The translations under genes and the position numbers were made by a program. A stretch of 64,000 bases of DNA from the NCBI GenBank assembly GCA_014621425.1, contig JAANBB010000003.1:124001-188000 (forward strand), written 5' to 3'. Below, piece after piece: positions 1 to 11,447 of this stretch (position 1 is the first letter of the stretch; every line of letters begins with the position of its first letter). The notes under the pieces were generated by a model. The model had not been told where the DNA came from. It saw only the letters and a list, made by a program, of their open reading frames with translations, and did no database searches. Origin of the DNA: Cylindrodendrum hubeiense. Lineage: Eukaryota; Ascomycota; Sordariomycetes; Hypocreales; Nectriaceae.

Positions 1-1066
1 ATCTGACAATAACAGGGGCTGGGATCGTTAAAGAAGTCGGTTCAAGCATTAAAGATTTAGCTGTTGGTGATAAAGTATTGCTGTCTTTCGCCCATTGTGG
101 GACGTGTGAACAATGCGAGTCTGGGCACCCTGCATACTGTTATTCCTTCGTCCCACTCAACTTCGGTGGAAAACGAACTGACGGCTCTTCTACCTTGTCT
201 ATTCTTAGCAATGGAGAGAAGAAAGACATGTATAGCAGCTTCTTTGGCCAAAGCTCCTTTGCTCGTCACACAATTGCCAATCGGTCGAGCCTTGTGAAGG
301 TCGGCAAAGATACTGATCTCGCTCTGTTTGCCCCATTGGGCTGCGGCCTGCAAACCGGTGCCGGAGCCATTCTGAATACATTGGACGTTGAAGCCGGCAA
401 GACGGTTGCCATTTTTGGCGTTGGATCAGTGGGAATGAGTGCTGTGATGGCCGCAAAAATGCGAGGAGCTAAAGAAATCATCGCCGTCGACCTCCAGCAG
501 TCTCGACTCGATCTGGCGAAGAAACTTGGAGCCACCAGCACTATTCTCGGCAACGACCCTGAGCTTATTTCAAAAATCCAAAAACTGTCGCCGCCAAACG
601 GAGTTCACTATGCTGTGGACTGCTCTGGTATACCAGCAGTCATCGAGACCATGGTTGACTGTCTTGGAACCCGAGGCAAAGCTGCTACAGTGGGAGCCCC
701 GACTGTAAGTTGCTTTTATAGCTATGTTCGTGCTTTATATTTAACTGAAGCATACACTGACGAATTCGAATATAGCCGGGGAAGAGAGCTGGTATTGATG
801 TCTTTGCTCAGCTCGTCAATGGCCGGCAATACGTGGGCTGCTGCGAAGGAGACTCCATCCCCAATAAGGTATCTTTGTATTTCCGATGTGAATCGAACGA
901 GAACTAATGATAATTTTAGATAATTCCCTTCTTGATGGAACAGCACGCCAAGGGAAACTACCCAATCGAGAATATTATCAGCTTTTATGACATTAAGGAT
1001 TTTGAACAAGCAATTAAAGACACAAAAGATGGAAAGACTTTGAAAGCTGTCCTGAAATGGAATTAA
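1..1066 (+). CDS. zinc-dependent alcohol dehydrogenase, aryl-alcohol-dehydrogenase-like (5' partial)
   Basis: Medium-chain dehydrogenase/reductase that would oxidise an alcohol to an aldehyde with NAD(P)+. The window opens inside an intron: a CTGAC branch-like site and an acceptor end at base 15. Exons are 16-704, 776-868 and 920-1066, with a TAA stop. The first visible residues continue the GHEGAG catalytic-zinc motif across the splice (G|AGIV). The structural-zinc loop follows (CGTCEQCESGHPAYC), then the nucleotide-binding GVGSVGMSA with an acidic residue (IIAVD) at the end of the next strand. The N-terminal GroES-like half is outside the window. The loop and spacing resemble fungal and bacterial aryl-alcohol dehydrogenases, but the substrate is inferred. 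The neighbours downstream, cytochrome b5 and a benzoate-hydroxylase-like P450, fit an aromatic substrate. Confidence 0.85.
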
Positions 1067-1274
1067 TGCTGGTAATTTAGACGTAACTGAAGAGATAGAA
1101 GATCCTGTAAAGAAAGAATGAATAACTGAGTCATCTTCGAACCAAAATAAACACGTTGTAACTCGGGCGATGAGCATTCTTACATCAAAAAGATATCCCG
1201 TTGTCAAACAATACTCTAATCGCCGTCCTTTCTCAGCTACGGAGCCTAGTATTGCGATCCAAATCGTGGAAAAT

Positions 1275-1893
1275 TTACAAAACATTCTTCTCCTGTTGCC
1301 CTTGCAGATATTGATAGACACCAGAGGCAACTATGCCACCAATAATAATGACGGCGTACAATGCGGTATTACTCCCACGCGGGGTTTCGACAGGCGTGGG
1401 GGCTGAATGGTGATCCGTTGGCTTTGGGTCGCCAGGCTTGAGATCAGATTTGTTAGTATGTCGGCTTTGTCAAGGACGAGGAGGAGGCGGCATGGTTTCA
1501 TTCTAGGTTTGAAGCGTAGCCTGCAATCAATGGGATTAGACTCACCATTCTTTTCAGGTCGGCAACAAACAGCTTATCACGGATTTCCCGAGCCTCGTCG
1601 CTATGCCCCACGTCTTCAAAAGCATCGGTTGCGTCTGTGCCAGCAAGATCCATCATGACCTCCTCGCCACCCCTAAATATTGCGCAAAGTCAGCGTCTTC
1701 AATTGAGGCCTTGACCCCACGACTACAAGTCGGCGGGATGCGAATATAAACCAGTGTGGCGCGAAGACACTCACGGGTGCTCGTCGATGAAGGCTGAAAG
1801 GTTGTAGACCTTGTCGTCGATCACGACGTAGAGATCGCTTTTGGTGGAGTGTTTGGCGACATCCTTAAAGGTGAGCTCGGTCGCAGAAGCCAT
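1275..1893 (-). CDS. cytochrome b5
   Basis: Small haem electron carrier that feeds electrons to ER P450s and desaturases. Three exons on the minus strand: 1893-1775, 1672-1546 and 1436-1275, giving 135 aa. The haem-binding core is clear: [15 protein letters not shown] carries the first axial His, and [11 protein letters not shown] carries the second. A Pro/Thr-rich linker and a C-terminal hydrophobic segment ([17 protein letters not shown]) with a short polar tail make it a tail-anchored ER protein. Length is normal for the family. The third exon uses an AAG acceptor preceded by a TACTAAC branch site. A P450 lies divergently 1.8 kb away, so this copy may serve as its redox partner. That pairing is inferred; many fungi carry more than one cytochrome b5. 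Confidence 0.93.
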
Positions 1894-3730
1894 TTCGTTT
1901 TTGCGCGGTTTGACCTGAACAAGGTCCGGTATAGATTGAAGAAAGACCCAGTGGTTGTTTATTCGTTAAACATTCCACCTTAGAGCTGGCGCAAATGGGG
2001 AGGGGGATATGGGAATGATGATAGCTGCTGAGCAATGTAATGATCAGACGACAAGAGACGGTCAGGCCATATTCTGGGAGATGTATGGCGCGACAGGACA
2101 TCACCGACAGAAATGGGACATTTGGGATTCAGCCGAGCTTCCTGTGTACTATTGTGACCAATCGGCGCACTCTTAATGACCTTGCATTGACGCCTCCGGG
2201 AGAGGACATGGCGGGGTCAAAGATCCCGATGCTCAAAGCCGAGGTGGATTGTTACCGGATGGGGAATGGGAAGACCGGAGCGAAGTTTGAGTCCACAAGT
2301 TCATTCATTGTTGGTGGGATTTAGTGTCATGTTTACTACTTGCCATCAATATACACCTTAATATCGAAGGGAACAACGTAGATATAGTCGAAGATGTCTT
2401 ACTACACTGGATTATTGGCCTCGGTCGCGGGATGGTTTGGGTCAGATGGAGTTTGCATGTGCGCTTTGATGGATGCATGGCACACATGAAACTTCAATAA
2501 ACCTTTTACATATGGCGGAACTCGGGTGATGTACGAGCATGACGACGCAATGATGTCAGAAAATCGGGACAAATATATTGCTGGTTGAGTGGGGACATAG
2601 TGTATTTCGCAGCTGCAGTATTTTGCAACCCGCCTATCGTCGGATATTCTCGCTCCTTGATTTGCATCTGTTTCAATTGATCCGACACATTCAATATCTA
2701 GTATTGACTTCAGTGTTGCTACAGGGTAACCCCGACATTCTGTTACGGGGGTCGTCACAATAGGTCTGGACTCAGAGAGATGCATCGGTGGTCAATTCAA
2801 GCTGCTAGCAGTATCCGCACAGCTAAATACAGTGGTGGCATTCCCATCAGCCCTAACCGGCCCCATCTGATAGTCCGGCATCGGGCTTGATGCTTCGTGG
2901 GTCCCCCACGTGACCTTGTGGCCCGCAACACATTCGCCCGCGATGCTCTCAAGGCAAGAGGTTAGTGGCAATAAGCCGGGGTAAGAAGAGCCGGGTGTAG
3001 TGTCGATTGCCGTCATTCCTCGGAGAAGGCTGAGTATAGTGAAAGAGCATAAAACATTACCGTGGGGAATGGCTCACGTAGCGTTGCGGCGTGGAGAGGC
3101 GGGGAGCGGAGCGAGGGATTGAATGCCGATAGAGGATGGCGTCAATCATGGAGTAGCAGTGGGTACGCCGAGGAGTTCATAAAGTGCATGGATCCGAGTG
3201 CATAACTGCATAATATTGGATCGTGGATCTGGATGTGGACACTCGCAGTGCCGGCGATCCGCTGCAAACGCTCGCCCCGGGTCTCACGGACGGCCCAGGA
3301 GACGGTTCGCGGAGCAGACTTATGGAGAAGACCCACGACGAATCCTCACGGAGAAAAGTCGCCATCTTGTACCATAGTAAAGGGCTCTCGGGCATCTGCC
3401 GCGACGGTTCCCGGCCGAGGAGCGGCTGCCGAGAGTCGCATCCGCAAGCTAAACTGCGGGGTCCCGTGGAGGCGAACCTTTGGAGATGTGGCATCTGTGG
3501 GGTGCGTCTTCGGAGACGGACACGTGCGAGCCGCCATTTGCGGCAGTTGGATCAATTGGCCTTGTTCTCATTGGCTTGGGCGATGTTCAATTGCTGTCGC
3601 TGGGTGGCTCTTTTTGGCTCGCCTCACTGACGTCAGATTCTGGAGAGAAAGATACAAGTAGCATCGAGCCCGCTGAGAAGATGGAGTTAACCACGACTTT
3701 ACGACCATTCTCGATTAGCTGACAGACCCA
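1894..3730. other. intergenic region between cytochrome b5 and P450
   Basis: About 1.8 kb shared by two divergently oriented genes. Several overlapping open frames occur on both strands (2402-2785 minus, 3223-3661 plus). None has a recognisable domain, and they overlap in conflicting frames without a convincing splice structure. The stretch 3230-3660 is GC-richer than its surroundings. I see no RNA gene or transposon. It most likely holds the divergent promoters. Confidence 0.5.
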
Positions 3731-5408
3731 ATGGCTCTTCTCAGCGTGCTCATTTCTCCCTGGGCGCCAGCCGCAGTGCTGGTCGCTGTAGTGGCCTTCT
3801 ACCTGTACCCTTATTTAGTCACCTTTGGCAGCCACCGAGGGATCCCGGCTCCGTTTGGAGCACAATTTAGCAACTTCTGGCTGCTCTCCGCTTGCCGACG
3901 AGGAAAACGATACGAGCTGGTCGACAATATTCACAAGAAGTTGGGACCTGTGGTGCGCATCGCCCCGAACCACATTAGCATCGCCGACGCCGACGCCATC
4001 CAAGCCATCTACGGCCACGGCAATGGTTTCCTCAAATCGTAGGCTACTACCGACAATTCAACTTCTGGCGCATGTCTAATTAAAATCCAGCGATTACTAC
4101 GACCCCTTTGTCTCGATCCACCGCGGAGTCTTCAACACCAGAAACAGGGCCGAGCATTCCCGCAAGCGAAAGATTGTGTCGCACACATTTGCTCCCAAGT
4201 CGGTCCTCGAATTTGAGCCCTATATCCGCCAGAACCTCGAACTGTGGGTGAAGCAGTGGGACTCTATAGTGAAGCGATCTCCCAAGAAGGATGGCTCTGC
4301 CGATTTGGACTGTCTCAACTGGTGTATGTTGCTCAACGCCAATTGACTTGTATTTACTGACAGCTCGCAGTCAACTATGTGGCCTTTGATACCATCGCTG
4401 ATTTAGCCTTTGGAAAGCCGTTTGGTAAGTTTAACGAGCTGACTAGTAGTACCCGCGCTGACAGTTATGACAGGAATGATAGCTGCTGGAGCAGACATTG
4501 CCGAGGTCAAGGCCACCCCAACGAGCCCTGCCATCTATGCCCCGGCTTGCGAGATTATGAACCGTCGCGGTGAGGTTTCGGCCACGCTCGGATGCGTCCC
4601 TTGGTTGAAGCCGTATGCGAAGTGGCTCCCCGACCCGTTTTTCAGCCAAGGATTGCAGGCCGTCGAAAACCTAGCTGGAATCGCCATCGCCCGAGTCAGC
4701 GAGCGACTGGAACGGCCGCAGGATGGCACCCGCAAGGATCTCCTGGCTCGTTTGATGGATGGAAGAGATGAAAAGGGAGAGCCTCTTGGCCGAGCTGAAC
4801 TAACCGCTGAAGCCTTGACCCAGTTGATTGCTGGCAGCGATACCACCTCCAACTCTTCATGCGCTCTACTCTACAACGTCGTCCGAACCCCGGGAGTGCT
4901 CCAGAAGCTGCAGGAGGAGATTGATGCCGCGTTTCCTGGCGACGACACTGTTCCCACCTACGAGCAGGTGAAGCATCTTCCTTATCTTGGCCATTGCATC
5001 AACGAGACACTCCGCTATCACTCGCCTTCGGGCATTGGCTTGCCGCGCGAAATCCCCCCCAACTCTCGGGGTGTCACCCTCCAAGGACGCTATTTCGGCC
5101 CCGGAACGGTTCTTAGTGTTCCTACCTACACGATTCACCACTCGACAAAGGTCTGGGGCCCCGATGCCGACGATTTCAAGCCTGAAAGATGGGATACCGT
5201 GACCAACGAGCAGAAGAACGCATTTATTCCCTTCAGCCATGGCCCCCGGTCTTGCGTGGGAAGGAATGTTGCCGAGATGCAAATGCGATTGATTGCTTCA
5301 ACATGGATCAAGCGTTATGGTGTTGTTCTGCGACAAGAAATTATGGAGACTCGTGAAGGATTCCTACGGAAGCCAATGGGCCTCGAGGTTGCCATTTCAC
5401 GACGCTGA
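3731..5408 (+). CDS. cytochrome P450, CYP53/benzoate 4-monooxygenase-like
   Basis: Haem-thiolate monooxygenase anchored in the ER. Exons 3731-4038, 4091-4323, 4371-4424 and 4474-5408 give 509 aa, a normal length. An N-terminal membrane helix (AAVLVAVVAFYLYPYLV) is followed by a basic/Pro region. The I-helix oxygen-activation motif is AGSDTTS (about residues 318-324), the K-helix ExxR is ETLR, PERW follows, and the haem loop is FSHGPRSCVG with Cys459 as ligand. The segment from VVRIAPNHISIADADAIQ through RAEHSRKRKIVSHTF to FGKPFG resembles CYP53 enzymes, which para-hydroxylate benzoate in fungi. Subfamily assignment is from pattern memory. Cytochrome b5 upstream and an aryl-alcohol-dehydrogenase-like gene at the window edge support an aromatic pathway. 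Confidence 0.88.
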
Positions 5409-5682
5409 AGAGCACCAAATCTCTCGCATGTAACAAGAATTGGCCGTATGACAAGCCCCATGGTTTTAGAGCACAAATCACTCATGTCACTTTAAGACGG
5501 AAGCGATGTCAATTTGATAAATAGCATTTCAATTGCAGACAAAAATTAAGCATACAAAAAATAGATTTCCGTTTCTAGAGCCGAGATCGTGCTGCCGTTA
5601 GCTGGTTGCCGCTGAGCAATATATGAAGAAGTCGGAGCTTGGGCTAAGGCAGTTAGTTGGTGTTGGAAGGCACGGTTCGAAA

Positions 5683-6419
5683 TCATGGTAGCATGACACA
5701 TTCTGTATTTTCTCTCGCGCTTGGAGTTCGAGTGGCGAGCTCTTCATGTCTAGCAGCTTTCTCGTGATGAAGACGACGTAAAGTCACAGTCCAAGATTCT
5801 ACCTCGAGAACTAAGAATAGTTGTATAGATTGAGTGGAAGTCTCCATATTTCCTGACATTGCCATGTATCGTCTTAACCAAAAACCCAATGAGAGAGATG
5901 AATTCCTCGATTGAGCATACTTGTTCCTGGGTGAAACTCTTAGCCTCGAAAAACACAAACGGCCGTTGTTCGATCTCAGTGCTCCAAACTCTGTGAAAGT
6001 TAATTCTTCCGCGACAGGATCCACTTTCATGCCTTTGAGGGGTTCAAGCATCAGGGTGTCTGTGAGCAGTGCTTTTCCAAATGCATCTTGCACAGTGTTG
6101 TCTTCGCCGTGATGATAGTCAGTCCCCCCTATTGTTTCCCAACTGAGATCACTAAGCGATAGCCGTGTGCTTCCCTCGTCACGAGGACCTCTGGTATTTG
6201 ACTCTTGAGACAAGTCCACTGTTTTGTTCGGCGAATGAACTCCGTGGGGACATCACATGCTCCTCCAATAAATGGATATACCTTGTCCCGGAGATCAGTT
6301 ACATCGCGACCACTGTAGCTCCGGATGAGATCCGGGAGATCTTGACCCCTAGTGGGATGCTCCGCCGGGTTTTGAGCATTGACGGCGCGATTGAGTAGGG
6401 TCGCCGCACTGCTTTCCAA
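5683..6419 (-). pseudogene. decayed HET-domain-like (heterokaryon incompatibility) gene remnant
   Basis: Two overlapping minus-strand frames (6419-6129 and 6219-5683) look like pieces of one protein broken by a frameshift. The upstream piece contains LPDLIRSYSGRDVTDLRDKV followed by YPFIGGA, which resembles the conserved 'TDPRDKVYALLGLA'-type segment that follows the HET domain in fungal incompatibility proteins. The downstream piece has the loose character of their C-terminal halves. I could not find the N-terminal HET motif itself in the next kilobase, nor a splice pattern that rescues the frame. Remnant status is inferred. An unusual intact gene with introns I missed is possible. Confidence 0.4.
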
Positions 6420-7878
6420 ATCCAGAATTCCCCCTCCTGCTATTCCTAGACTCTAGATGATGGATCTTGACTTTTCCAGCCAAATCAGTCTTCAACTTCG
6501 ATGCACAATCTGCTGTGCGGTGGAACCCACCAGTAGGATCAACAATACCCGTCAACTTCACTAGTGCCAATACAAGATTGCCAGCTCCCTGCCAGGTCTG
6601 GGGTCTAACACGTACCCCAGTGAAAGTGACAGGCCCACCTCCCTCCCCGTGGGGAAACGACAAACGCAGGGCTGCAGTGCAGAGCGACACTGCTCAGGTG
6701 GCAAAGATACCGGGATCCATCTCCTGCTCCTCGGTCCCTTGCCTGATTAGAGTAACATGGTTATTCAAACGTTTATCCACGCGTCGCAACGACCGCAGCG
6801 CTAAGCCAAGACTGTGGGGACATGATCCAATCAAGGTGCCTCCGGAGAGAGCACCTTGGCGCTCCTCGGCCCGTTTGCTACCAAGGCGGGACGCTGATCT
6901 CCAAGGATGGTTTGGAGAACTGCCGCTATCTGGCCCCAAGGTCATCAGCACATGCTGATTGGTATGTCGATGTGATAGATGTCTTGAATTCTTGATTGCC
7001 GACCCTCACACCCGTACGACCGAGGAGCACACTCAGACTCGCCGATATCCGTCCCCAAGATGTCGGCTGCAGGGTTGCATCTCGGCTGCGGGGATGCATC
7101 TCGTCTTCGGATGTCCATCTCCACAGCCGCTGAATATGCTTCTCCTGATCCACAAAGTCAAAAACGGTTATTGTACTTTAGCGTTGTATGAAGCTGAACT
7201 TGTCCATTCTCGCGGCAATCCGGCACACGCTCAACAAGAGCTGGTCGGGATGCGGGGGTGACTTGTGCCTCCGAGGCCCCGCATTCAATCCCCCCAATAT
7301 CCGGGGAACTATCCCGATGTGTGCTGAGACGTCCGTGGGATCCCTCCAGTCCTGGGGTGGCTTGCGATGTAACCGGCTAACCCCCCCCTGATAGGCCGTT
7401 GAGTTCGGATCTCTTTGTGCCTCCGAGGCCATCGCTTTGACCCTGATTGATGCCTGGGGACGCAACCGGCAATTCTCACTCCGATGGGCTGATATTGTCG
7501 GATCTCGTCACTGCTCCGAGGGGACGCCCATGTAGCTGCACACCCCGGGAGAGCGCTGGCACGGTTCGCTAGAGTCTAGGCCTGTCCATCTTGCAGTGGC
7601 GCTCTCAAATCCGGGGTATCAGTGGCTTGCGTCACCATCTGAGATGGGTGTGCGGGGAGGAGGGAGGAGGCGATAGAGAGTTTGAATCAAACTTGCCAAG
7701 ACATGAAGCAGCTGGGATTGGGGTGAAGGGTGGGAGAGCTGGGTATATATATGAGGGTGCATTCACGAGATGTGATAATATGCACACCTCTGTCAATCTC
7801 CATCTCGACTCCCACATTCGATCTCACCTCGACTATTTTCGGCAGTGTCATCAAGTCGGCGACCGTGCAGCTGCCAAA
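6420..7878. other. intergenic region upstream of MFS transporter
   Basis: Contains open frames of 60-160 codons on both strands with no recognisable domains. A short imperfect duplication built on 'gcatctcg/gctgcgggg' lies at about 7067-7102. The proximal part (from about 7740) is the transporter promoter and 5' leader. Confidence 0.4.
7744..7752 (+). promoter_or_regulatory. TATA-like box of the MFS transporter at 7879
   Basis: The sequence tatatatat lies 127-135 bp before the ATG, in a suitable position for a core promoter with a leader of roughly 100 nt. The call rests on position and sequence only. Confidence 0.45.
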
Positions 7879-9515
7879 ATGGCCAAATCCGAGACAGAAT
7901 ATGTCGGCCACCACGACAATGTCGAGGCCTTGAACGATTCCACTCTCCACCATGCCGCTGAGAGGGGCCAAGCTGCGACAGACAAGTATGCCTTCTTTCG
8001 CTGAAGCCAATGCGATTTGTCCACAAATTAACCTGTTGCAGATATGGCCATTCTCTAGTAACATACGACCCGGTAGCTGAGCGTCGATTGCGTCTCAAGA
8101 TCGACCTGTACATCATCCCCACAGTCTCAATGCTCTATCTCTTCTGTTTCATCGATCGTGCAAATATTGGTAAGCTCTCGTACGTATTGGCCGGTCTTCC
8201 TGTGGCCACTAACCACCTCTTAGGAAATGCAAAGATTGCTGGCCTCGATGTTGATCTCGGAATGGAAGGCTACGACTACAACATCATCATCTCCGTCTTT
8301 TACATCTCGTACATCATTTTCGAGATCCCGGCCAATCTTCTTTGCAAATGGATGGGACCCGGCTGGTTTCTCCCCATCACGACGCTTCTCTTCGGTGTCA
8401 CCTCCCTCGGTACCGGCTTCGTCAAGACAATCCCACAGGCAGCCGGAGTTCGTTTCCTTCTCGGCATCTTCGAAGCGGGCATGATGCCTGGCATCGCATA
8501 CTACTTGTCTCGTTGGTACCGTCGTTCCGAGTTGGTGTTCCGCCTCTCCCTGTACATCGTCATGGCACCTCTTGCAGGAGCATTTGGCGGTCTTCTGGCC
8601 TCGGCAATCCTCACACTCGACCACTTTGGCGGATTGCACCGCTGGCGTATGATCTTTGCTCTCGAAGGCATCATTACGATTGGACTCTCTCTGATTGCCT
8701 TCTTCACACTTACCGACCGCCCTGCTTCGGCTCGCTGGCTAAGCGAGGAAGAGAAGGATCTTGCTATTGCTCGAGTCAAGTCCGAACGTGTCGGTACCAC
8801 TGTGGTGCTGGATAAGATTGACAAAACCAAGCTATTCCGGGGCATCTTCTCGCCCATCACGCTCTGTACCGCGTTCGTTTTCCTGCTTAACAACGTCACG
8901 GTCCAAGGCCTCGCTTTCTTTGCCCCGACGATTGTCAAGACTATCTATGCGGAAAAGTCGACGGTCCAACAACAGCTATACACAGTCCCTCCTTACGTCG
9001 TGGGAGCATTCTTCACCGTGTTACTACCTCTTATCAGCTGGCGCACCGACAGGCGACAGATCTTTTTCATCATGTGTGCACCCATCTGCATGGTCGGCTA
9101 CTGCATGTTCCTCGGAACGGAAAACAACTCTGTCCGCTACGGCGCCACCTTCCTCATCGCTTCGTCCTGCTTTGCACTCGGGCCACTCACTAATGCTCAA
9201 GTATCGGCGAATGTTGTCAGCGATACGGCTCGCAGTGCGGCCATTGGCATGAACGTCATGATGGGCAATATCGGCGGATTGATTGCAGGCTGGTCGTTTC
9301 TCCCTTGGGACGCCCCGAATTATCACATTGGCAATGGGCTGAACCTGGCAACTTCTGGCACAGTCCTTATCGTTAGCACACTGACCTTGCTCTGGATGAA
9401 GAGAGACAACAAGAGGAAGGATGATGGGGATGTTGATGAGGAGCTCAGTGGAATGACTCAGCATCAGATTGAGGACCTGGACTGGAAGCATCCAGCTTTC
9501 CGATGGAAGCCTTGA
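7879..9515 (+). CDS. MFS transporter, anion:cation symporter (Dal5/allantoate permease-like) family
   Basis: Twelve-helix plasma-membrane permease. Exons 7879-7985, 8042-8169 and 8224-9515 give 508 aa. After a polar N-terminus come YDPVAERRLRLKIDLYIIP and FCFIDRANIG, the hallmark start of Dal5/TNA1-type carriers. It ends with a central loop after TM6 (LTDRPASARWLSEEEKDLA), six more helices and an acidic cytosolic tail ending HPAFRWKP. Family members move small organic anions such as allantoate, nicotinate, phthalate or tartrate, and the substrate here cannot be read from sequence. An ADH gene follows on the same strand 424 bp downstream and could be co-regulated. The start ATG is supported by the TATA-like box and by the position of the first intron. 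Confidence 0.93.
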
Positions 9516-9939
9516 GGCATAGGTTCACAAGTGTTCCGTGGGAGATTAGTCTTTGCGAGAGAAGATAGGTTACCGCAGCACCGATGTTTTCAATACAGAT
9601 TGGCTATAACGTCACTTTTATATCTCGTGTGGGAACCTTTTCCTCATCTTATGCTTGCTCAAACAGAACCGCTTAGGTTTGGCCTTCCGTATCACATTTC
9701 TGCTGTAGCTTAATAATTGTATCGAGCGCTTAGCTACGCTACTGTGCGGACATGTCAGATAATGACGTAGCTCAGTGGCCCATTAATATTTCTAGCCCGC
9801 GGATCAAATGCCGGGTGTTCAAGCCGAGGTGGGGAACCTCGGAGGGCTCAATATTCTACTCGCTTATCAAGCCTGATGACACCCTCACCGACTCATTCGC
9901 TTTGTTGTCGTTGACGAGAACCATTTTTTGAATGCAAGA
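9516..9939. other. intergenic region, MFS terminator and ADH promoter
   Basis: A 424-bp spacer with no coding signal. It holds the 3' end of the transporter gene and the promoter and leader of the ADH. The last bases contain the overlapping upstream ATG described separately. Confidence 0.4.
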
Positions 9940-9955
9940 ATGGACGCCGAAATAG
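9932..9955 (+). promoter_or_regulatory. upstream ORF overlapping the ADH start codon
   Basis: An ATG at 9932 opens a seven-codon frame ending in TAG at 9953-9955, so it runs over the main ATG at 9940 in another frame. Ribosomes starting here would bypass the ADH start. If the mRNA leader includes it, it should lower or condition ADH translation. Transcript ends are unknown. Confidence 0.35.
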
Positions 9956-11113
9956 CCAAGTTCCAGACGGCCGCGGTCATTGAGAACCCAGGGCCGACTG
10001 CAGAAATTAGTATACGCAATGATGTGCCAGTGGGAGAGCCTGGATCGAATGAAATCCTGGTCAAATTAGCCTTCAGCGGCATCTGGTAATTACTCTGAAG
10101 GGACCCTGGCTTATAGGACTCATCTAACTGCTTACCCTGGTCGTAGCGGGTCGGAAGTTCGAGCTTTTCTTGGATGGGGCCCATATCAGCCCATTGTGGG
10201 CCACGAAGGCGTGGGAACCGTGGTCAAGATAGGCGAAGGAGTCGCCGATTCCATGCTTGGCCAGAGGGTCGGCGTGAAATGGGTATTCAGTGCCTGCGAA
10301 AAGTGTTCTGTTTGCTTGAAGGGCTTCCAAAATAACTGCCCGAACCAAATCAACACGGGACGCCAGGTATCGGGAACGTTCCAGCAATACGTTGTCGCTG
10401 ATGCTAGGTTCGTGACCAGGATTCCGGATGAAGTACCTGGTGAAGTGGCGTCTCCTTTGCTATGCGCTGGCCTTACTATGGCAGGGGCGGTTTCAAAACT
10501 CGATGCTCAACTAGAAAAGGACGACTGGGTTGTGATATCTGGATCTGGCGGTGGACTTGGTCACCTCGGTGTTCAGATCGCCAGCAGACTGAGAGAATAT
10601 CGCGTCATTGCGGTTGACTCGGGGCAATCTAAACGCGACTTGAGCCTTAGCTGCGGTGCCCAGTACTTCGTCGACTTTGCCGAGGAAGATGTTGAAAAGA
10701 AGGTAAAGGAGTTGACAGGAGAAGGAGCACACGCAGTTTTGGTAGTCTCGGGCTCCAAGGAGGCGTTCCGAGTCGCACCCAAACTGGTGAGAAATCGGGG
10801 ATTGATTGTCACTGTCGGCCTTCCGCCCAACGATTTCGACCTTCCTATACCTGCATCTCTTTGCTCGGCACGAGGTAGGTCATTTAACTGCTGTTTAAAT
10901 CGGGCGATAAACTAATTTGTATGATTAGCACTCACTGTCACTGGCGTTGCGACTGGAACTGAGGACCAAATGAACGAGCTTCTGGGCCATGCTGCCTCGG
11001 GAAAGATCAAACCAGCCATCGAAGTTCTGGACTTTTCCGAAATCCCAAACATCTTCAACAGGCTCAAGAAAGATAATATTACAGGTAGAATCGTAGTGAA
11101 AATTCCTAAATAA
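9940..11113 (+). CDS. zinc-dependent alcohol dehydrogenase (ADH1-like, MDR family)
   Basis: Cytosolic NAD-dependent alcohol dehydrogenase. Exons 9940-10085, 10147-10874 and 10929-11113 give 352 aa, the usual length. The catalytic zinc ligands are Cys49 (ICGSE, where classic ADHs have CHTD or CHSD), the His of VGHEGVG and the Cys of LLCAGLT. The structural zinc loop is CEKCSVCLKGFQNNC. The Rossmann loop is GSGGGLGHLG and the acidic cofactor residue follows in IAVDSG. Replacement of His-Thr-Asp by Gly-Ser-Glu after Cys49 keeps the hydroxyl of the proton relay but changes the neighbours, so the substrate may differ from ethanol. The start at 9940 begins a typical N-terminus, while an out-of-frame ATG overlaps just upstream. 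Confidence 0.92.
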
Positions 11114-11447
11114 ATAGTAACTTAGCTTGGCTGAAGATATATGACTTATCGTGCTACTATTCGTCGAAGGAACGATTTCGCTGCCCACGATTTCTTCAAA
11201 ACTGTTGTCTGGGTTTATATGCATCACCATAATTTTCATAACCACGATCACTTGCAAATGGTTTGGGTGGATGATTTTCCAATGGCTTAGTCACAGATTG
11301 TATTGTAAAAAACTAAATCGCCCAGTATTGTTGTAGAGCAAGCTATGCAGACTCAACAATATTTCTTAGTTGCAAAATAAATCATGCAGACCTTGCTTCT
11401 TGGCAGCATCAAGGGACTACAACTTCCAACCAACCAATCTGGGAGCA
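11114..11447. other. tail-to-tail intergenic spacer
   Basis: 334 bp between the ADH stop and the stop of the minus-strand transporter. It is AT-rich, with no coding signal, and would carry both polyadenylation regions. Confidence 0.5.

Noticed and set aside
3142..3661. Overlapping 100-140-codon frames upstream of the P450
   Set aside because: They occur in several frames on both strands of a GC-rich patch, conflict with each other and have no recognisable motif or splice sites.
5590..5690. Possible tRNA (B-box-like ggttcgaaatc at about 5670)
   Set aside because: No acceptor-stem or T-stem pairing can be formed and the A-box candidate is poorly placed.
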